DNA of 64,000 nucleotides, from NCBI RefSeq assembly GCF_004114425.1, contig NZ_RDQF01000006.1, forward strand, positions 62,001-126,000. The letters run 5' to 3'. Made by a program: the position numbers and the translations under genes. The DNA comes from Bradyrhizobium vignae (GTDB lineage: Bacteria > Pseudomonadota > Alphaproteobacteria > Rhizobiales > Xanthobacteraceae). Within the stretch, counting starts at the first letter, position 1; each line of letters begins with the position of its first letter. This document shows, in pieces, positions 60,158 through 64,000 of this stretch. The notes under the pieces were generated by a model. That model had not been told where the DNA came from, made no database searches, and worked only from the letters and a program-made list of their open reading frames with translations.

Positions 60158-63031
60158 TTACTCCGCAGCTTCGGCCGGTACGATGCGACGGGATTGCCGC
60201 GCCTGTGCGTCATAGGCCTTCTGCCAATCGGACGGGCCGTTCGAGGGCGAGACCTGCACCGCCGTGACCTTGTATTCGGGACAGTTGGTCGCCCAGTCCG
60301 AATAGTCCGTCGTGATGACGTTGGCCTGCGTGTCCGGGTGGTGGAAGGTGGTGTAGACGACGCCGGGCGCGACGCGGTCGGTGATCTCCGCGCGCAGAGT
60401 AGTCTCGCCGGCGCGGCTCTTCAGCCGCACCCAGTCGCCGTCGCGCACGCCGCGCTGCTCGGCATCGTGCGGGTGGATCTCCAGCCGATCTTCGCTGTGC
60501 CAGATAACGTTGTCGGTGCGCCTGGTCTGCGCGCCGACATTGTATTGGCTGAGGATGCGGCCCGTGGTGAGCAGCAGCGGATAGCGCGGACCGGTGCGCT
60601 CGTCCGTCGCGACATACTCGGTCACGACGAATTTGCCCTTGCCGCGGACGAAGCCGTCGATATGCATCACCGGCGTGCCCTCGGGCGCCTTCTCGTTGCA
60701 GGGCCACTGCACTGAGCCGAGCTCGTCGAGCTTGGCGTAGGAGACGCCGGCGAAGGTCGGGGTCAGCGCCGCGATCTCGTCCATGATCTCGGAGGGATGG
60801 CTGTAGTTCATCTCGAAGCCCATGGCCCTGGCAAGGCCAATGGTGACCTCCCAGTCGGCCATGCCGTTCTTCGGCGTCATCACCTTGCGCACGCGCTGGA
60901 TGCGGCGCTCGGCATTGGTGAAGGTGCCGTCCTTCTCGAGGAAGCTCGAGCCGGGCAGGAAGACGTGGGCATAGTTCGCTGTCTCGTTCAGGAAGAGGTC
61001 GTGGACGATGACGCATTCCATCGCCGACAGCGCAGCGACCACGTGCGAAGTGTTCGGGTCGGACTGGAGAATGTCCTCGCCTTGCACGTAAAGGCCCATG
61101 AACGTGCCTTCGACCGCGGCATCGAACATGTTGGGGATGCGCAGGCCGGGCTCGGGGTTGAGCTTGACGTTCCACAGCGCCTCGAACTGGTCGCGCACGG
61201 CATCGCCCGATATGTGGCGATAGCCTGGCAGCTCGTGCGGGAACGAACCCATGTCGCAGGAGCCCTGCACGTTGTTCTGGCCGCGCAGCGGGTTCACGCC
61301 GACGCCCGGACGGCCGATATTGCCGGTCGCCATCGCAAGGTTCGCGATCGCGATCACGGTGGTCGAGCCCTGGCTGTGCTCGGTGACGCCGAGACCGTAA
61401 TAGATCGCGCCGTTGCCGCCGGTCGCGTAAGTGCGCGCGGCTTCGCGCAGGACCTTGGGATCGACGCCGGTGAGGATGGCGGTCGATTCCGGGCTATTCT
61501 TCGGCTGGGAGACGAAGGCGGCCCACTCCTCGAACTCGCTCCAGTCGCAGCGCTCGCGCACGAAGGCTTCGTTGACGAGGCCCTCGGTGACGATGACATG
61601 CGCCAGCGCGGTCATGACTGCGACATTGGTGCCGGGCATCAGGGGCAGGTGCAGCGCCTTCACATGCGGCGATTCCACCATCTCGGTGCGGCGCGGGTCG
61701 ATCACGATCAGCTTTGCGCCCTGGCGCAGCCGCTTCTTCAGGCGCGAGGCGAAGACGGGGTGTGCGGAGGCCGGGTTGGCGCCGATGATCAGGACGACGT
61801 CGGTGTCCTCGACCGAGTCGAAGTCCTGCGTGCCGGCGGAGGTGCCGAAGGTGGTGGCGAGGCCATAGCCGGTCGGCGAGTGGCAGACGCGGGCGCAGGT
61901 GTCGACATTGTTGTTGCCGAAGCCGGCGCGGATCAGCTTCTGCACCAGATAGGTCTCTTCATTGGTGCATCGGGACGAGGTGATGCCGCCGATGGCGTCC
62001 CGGCCGTATGTCTTCTGGATGCCGCGCATCTTGGCGGCAGCAAAGGAGAACGCCTCGTCCCAGGACACTTCGCGCCAGGGATCCTCGATTCTTTCGCGGA
62101 TCATCGGCTTGAGAATGCGTTCCCCGTGGTTGGTGTAGCCCCAGGCGAAACGGCCCTTGACGCAGGAATGACCGCGGTTGGCCTTGCCGTCCTTGTAGGG
62201 CACCATGCGCACCACTTCCTCGCCGCGCATTTCGGCCTTGAAGGCGCAGCCGACGCCGCAATAGGCGCAGGTGGTGACGACCGAGTGCTCGGGCTGGCCG
62301 ATCTCGATCACGGATTTTTCCGTCAGCGTCGCGGTCGGGCAGGCCTGCACGCAGGCGCCGCAGGAGACGCATTCGGAGCCCAGGAAGCTCTCGTTCATGC
62401 CCGGCGAAACCCGGCTTTCGAAGCCGCGGCCGGAGATGGTCAGCGCGAAGGTGCCTTGCACCTCCTCGCAGGCGCGGACGCAGCGCGAGCAGACGATGCA
62501 CTTGGATGGATCATAGGTGAAGTACGGGCTGGACTCGTCCTTCGGCATCCAGTGGTCGTTGTCGCAGCCGTGGGTCTTGGCGAAGACGTGGTTCTCGCCC
62601 TCATAGCCGTAGCGCACGTCGCGCAGGCCCACGGCGCCCGCCATGTCCTGCAGCTCGCAATCGCCGTTGGCGCCGCAGGTGAGGCAATCGAGCGGATGAT
62701 CGGAGATGTAGAGCTCCATCACGCCCTTGCGCAGCTTCTTGAGCCGCTCGGTCTGGGTGTGCACGACGAGGCCGGGCATGACGGGCGTGGTGCAGGAGGC
62801 CGGCGTGCCGGCGCGGCCCTCGATCTCGACCAGGCAGAGGCGGCAGGAGCCGAATGCGTCGACCATGTCGGTGGCGCAGAGCTTTGGAATCTGGTGGCCG
62901 GCTTCCATCGCCGCGCGCATGATCGAGGTGCCCTCGGGCACCGAGATCTCCTTGCCATCGATGGTCAGCGTCACCATCGCTTCCGATTTGGAAGCCGGCG
63001 TGCCGAAGTCGATTTCCTCGATCAGAGACAT
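60158..63031 (-). CDS. fdsA: NAD-dependent formate dehydrogenase alpha subunit
   Basis: FdsA is the catalytic molybdenum subunit that oxidises formate to CO2. The 957-residue protein has an N-terminal [2Fe-2S] domain (CRLCLVEIEG), a His/Cys cluster site and two [4Fe-4S] sites (CIVCSRCVRACEE, CVSCGACVQACP). A further cluster site is CAYCGVGC, and the Mo ligand Cys is in CARVCHSPTGYG. The molybdopterin domains follow. The start at 63031 lies ten bases after fdsB. Formate can supply reductant for autotrophic or methylotrophic growth. Confidence 0.96.
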   Translation of the reverse strand: MSLIEEIDFGTPASKSEAMVTLTIDGKEISVPEGTSIMRAAMEAGHQIPKLCATDMVDAFGSCRLCLVEIEGRAGTPASCTTPVMPGLVVHTQTERLKKLRKGVMELYISDHPLDCLTCGANGDCELQDMAGAVGLRDVRYGYEGENHVFAKTHGCDNDHWMPKDESSPYFTYDPSKCIVCSRCVRACEEVQGTFALTISGRGFESRVSPGMNESFLGSECVSCGACVQACPTATLTEKSVIEIGQPEHSVVTTCAYCGVGCAFKAEMRGEEVVRMVPYKDGKANRGHSCVKGRFAWGYTNHGERILKPMIRERIEDPWREVSWDEAFSFAAAKMRGIQKTYGRDAIGGITSSRCTNEETYLVQKLIRAGFGNNNVDTCARVCHSPTGYGLATTFGTSAGTQDFDSVEDTDVVLIIGANPASAHPVFASRLKKRLRQGAKLIVIDPRRTEMVESPHVKALHLPLMPGTNVAVMTALAHVIVTEGLVNEAFVRERCDWSEFEEWAAFVSQPKNSPESTAILTGVDPKVLREAARTYATGGNGAIYYGLGVTEHSQGSTTVIAIANLAMATGNIGRPGVGVNPLRGQNNVQGSCDMGSFPHELPGYRHISGDAVRDQFEALWNVKLNPEPGLRIPNMFDAAVEGTFMGLYVQGEDILQSDPNTSHVVAALSAMECVIVHDLFLNETANYAHVFLPGSSFLEKDGTFTNAERRIQRVRKVMTPKNGMADWEVTIGLARAMGFEMNYSHPSEIMDEIAALTPTFAGVSYAKLDELGSVQWPCNEKAPEGTPVMHIDGFVRGKGKFVVTEYVATDERTGPRYPLLLTTGRILSQYNVGAQTRRTDNVIWHSEDRLEIHPHDAEQRGVRDGDWVRLKSRAGETTLRAEITDRVAPGVVYTTFHHPDTQANVITTDYSDWATNCPEYKVTAVQVSPSNGPSDWQKAYDAQARQSRRIVPAEAAE

Positions 63032-63041
63032 CGTCGTTCTC

Positions 63042-64000
63042 CTATTCCGCGGCCTGAAGCGTCGTCGGCGCCGGGACAAAATCCTCCCGGAAATGCTTCA
63101 GCGCACTGAGCACGGGGTAAGGCGTGAAGCCGCCGAGTGCGCAGAGCGAGCCGAATTTCATGGTGTTGCAGAGGTCCTCGACCAGCGCGAGGTTTTCATG
63201 GACGCGCTCGCCCCGGATGATCTTCTCGATGGTCTCGACCCCACGGGTGGAGCCGATCCGGCACGGTGTGCACTTGCCGCAGGATTCGATGGCGCAGAAT
63301 TCCATGGCGAAGCGCGCTTGCCTCCGCATGTCGACGCTGTCGTCGAACACGACGATGCCGCCATGGCCGATCAGGCCGTCGCGCGCGGCAAAAGCCTCAT
63401 AGTCGAATGGAGTGTCGAACAGCGCGCGCGGGAAATAGGCGCCGAGCGGCCCGCCGACCTGCACGGCGCGCACGGGGCGGCCCGTGAACGTGCCGCCGCC
63501 GATGTCGTCGACGAACTCGCCGAGCGTCACCCCGAAGGCGGTCTCGAACAGGCCACCGTAGCGGATGTTGCCGGCGAGCTGGATCGGCATCGTCCCGCGC
63601 GAGCGGCCCATGCCGAAATCCGCATAGGCCTTGGCGCCCTCGGCGAGGATGAAGGGGACGGCCGCGAACGACAGCACGTTGTTGATCACGGTCGGCTTGC
63701 CGAACAGGCCGTGATGCGCCGGCAGCGGCGGCTTGGCGCGCACGATGCCGCGGCGGCCTTCCAGGCTCTCCAGCAGCGAGGTCTCCTCGCCGCAGACATA
63801 GGCGCCGGCGCCGACGCGCACCTCGAGATCGAAGGCTTGCTTCGAGCCGCCGATGTCGGTGCCGAGATAGCCGCCGCGCCTGGCCGCCGCGATTGCGGCG
63901 TTCATCGCCTCGACCGCGTGCGGATATTCGCTGCGGATGTAGATGTAGCCCTTGCTCGCGCGGACCGTGAGGCCGGCGATGGTCATGCCCTCGATCACCA
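63042..64000 (-). CDS. fdsB: NAD-dependent formate dehydrogenase beta subunit, partial
   Basis: FdsB carries FMN and a [4Fe-4S] cluster and passes electrons to NAD+, as NuoF does. The visible 318 residues include the NADH/FMN region VRVGAGAYVCGEETSLLESL and GRRGIVRAKPPLPA, and the cluster site ESCGKCTPCRIGS. The N-terminal part is beyond the window. It precedes fdsA on the same strand; fdsG should lie just outside. Confidence 0.95.
   Translation of the reverse strand, partial: VIEGMTIAGLTVRASKGYIYIRSEYPHAVEAMNAAIAAARRGGYLGTDIGGSKQAFDLEVRVGAGAYVCGEETSLLESLEGRRGIVRAKPPLPAHHGLFGKPTVINNVLSFAAVPFILAEGAKAYADFGMGRSRGTMPIQLAGNIRYGGLFETAFGVTLGEFVDDIGGGTFTGRPVRAVQVGGPLGAYFPRALFDTPFDYEAFAARDGLIGHGGIVVFDDSVDMRRQARFAMEFCAIESCGKCTPCRIGSTRGVETIEKIIRGERVHENLALVEDLCNTMKFGSLCALGGFTPYPVLSALKHFREDFVPAPTTLQAAE

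Noticed and set aside
60797..63109. A 770-codon open frame opposite fdsA
   Set aside because: Antisense of a clear formate dehydrogenase gene; the biased composition matches the mirror of high-GC codons.
1..64000. CRISPR arrays, rRNA and tRNA genes
   Set aside because: No repeat-spacer pattern or tRNA cloverleaf was recognised, including at the island att site, which is coding sequence.

Overview
The window is high-GC, gene-dense alphaproteobacterial chromosome, most likely Bradyrhizobium or a close relative. The evidence is a feuPQ-like two-component pair, ccmIEFH in rhizobial cycHJKL order, an arsR-aqpS-arsC operon, an NAD-linked fds formate dehydrogenase, two copies of a rhizobial palindromic repeat and FixK/FNR-type boxes. 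No rRNA or tRNA gene was seen.

Layout. 1-10.2 kb is a catabolic/uptake cluster: a split transketolase, a TRAP transporter, and a FadR-type GntR regulator with a fumarylacetoacetate-hydrolase-fold enzyme and an AA_synth protein on one strand. A quinone-oxidoreductase-like enzyme, a VOC protein and a TctC-type binding protein lie on the other strand. The GntR gene is bracketed by two identical 12-bp palindromes. 10.2-20.4 kb holds small secreted proteins, a DUF1259 protein, the arsenic operon, a GFA protein, a TPR protein and a divergent MFS/LysR pair. 20.9-34.6 kb has DUF1254/DUF1214 envelope proteins, a class A PBP, a YcgN-like protein, a DHA2 exporter, a triple-GAF histidine kinase, a ThDP enzyme, a decayed thymidine phosphorylase beside an orphan Flp pilin gene, and Ku. 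34.7-45.3 kb has the FeuPQ-like pair, the cytochrome c maturation operon and a DegP protease.

46.2-54.7 kb is an integrated genomic island of about 8.5 kb. It is bounded by 24-bp exact direct repeats made of the 3' end of an OmpR-type response regulator gene. The element entered exactly where that gene overlaps its partner histidine kinase gene. The regulator's last codons are restored at the left end and the kinase's GTG start at the right end, so the two partners are now 8.4 kb apart. The island carries an excisionase-like gene, an integrase that loses its reading frame just before the catalytic tyrosine, a truncated ATP-dependent DNA ligase, a frameshifted ASCH gene, DUF6894 and DUF4760 proteins, a coiled-coil protein behind a FixK-like box, and many small unknowns.

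Beyond the island come the kinase, glnE (overlapping it by 4 bases) and, on the opposite strand, fdsB-fdsA-fdhD-fdsD, whose fdsB runs off the end of the window. Pseudogene remnants (thymidine phosphorylase, SDR, a possible ATP-grasp-like protein, ASCH) were found by reading shifted frames by eye. All family assignments are from motif recognition without database searches.
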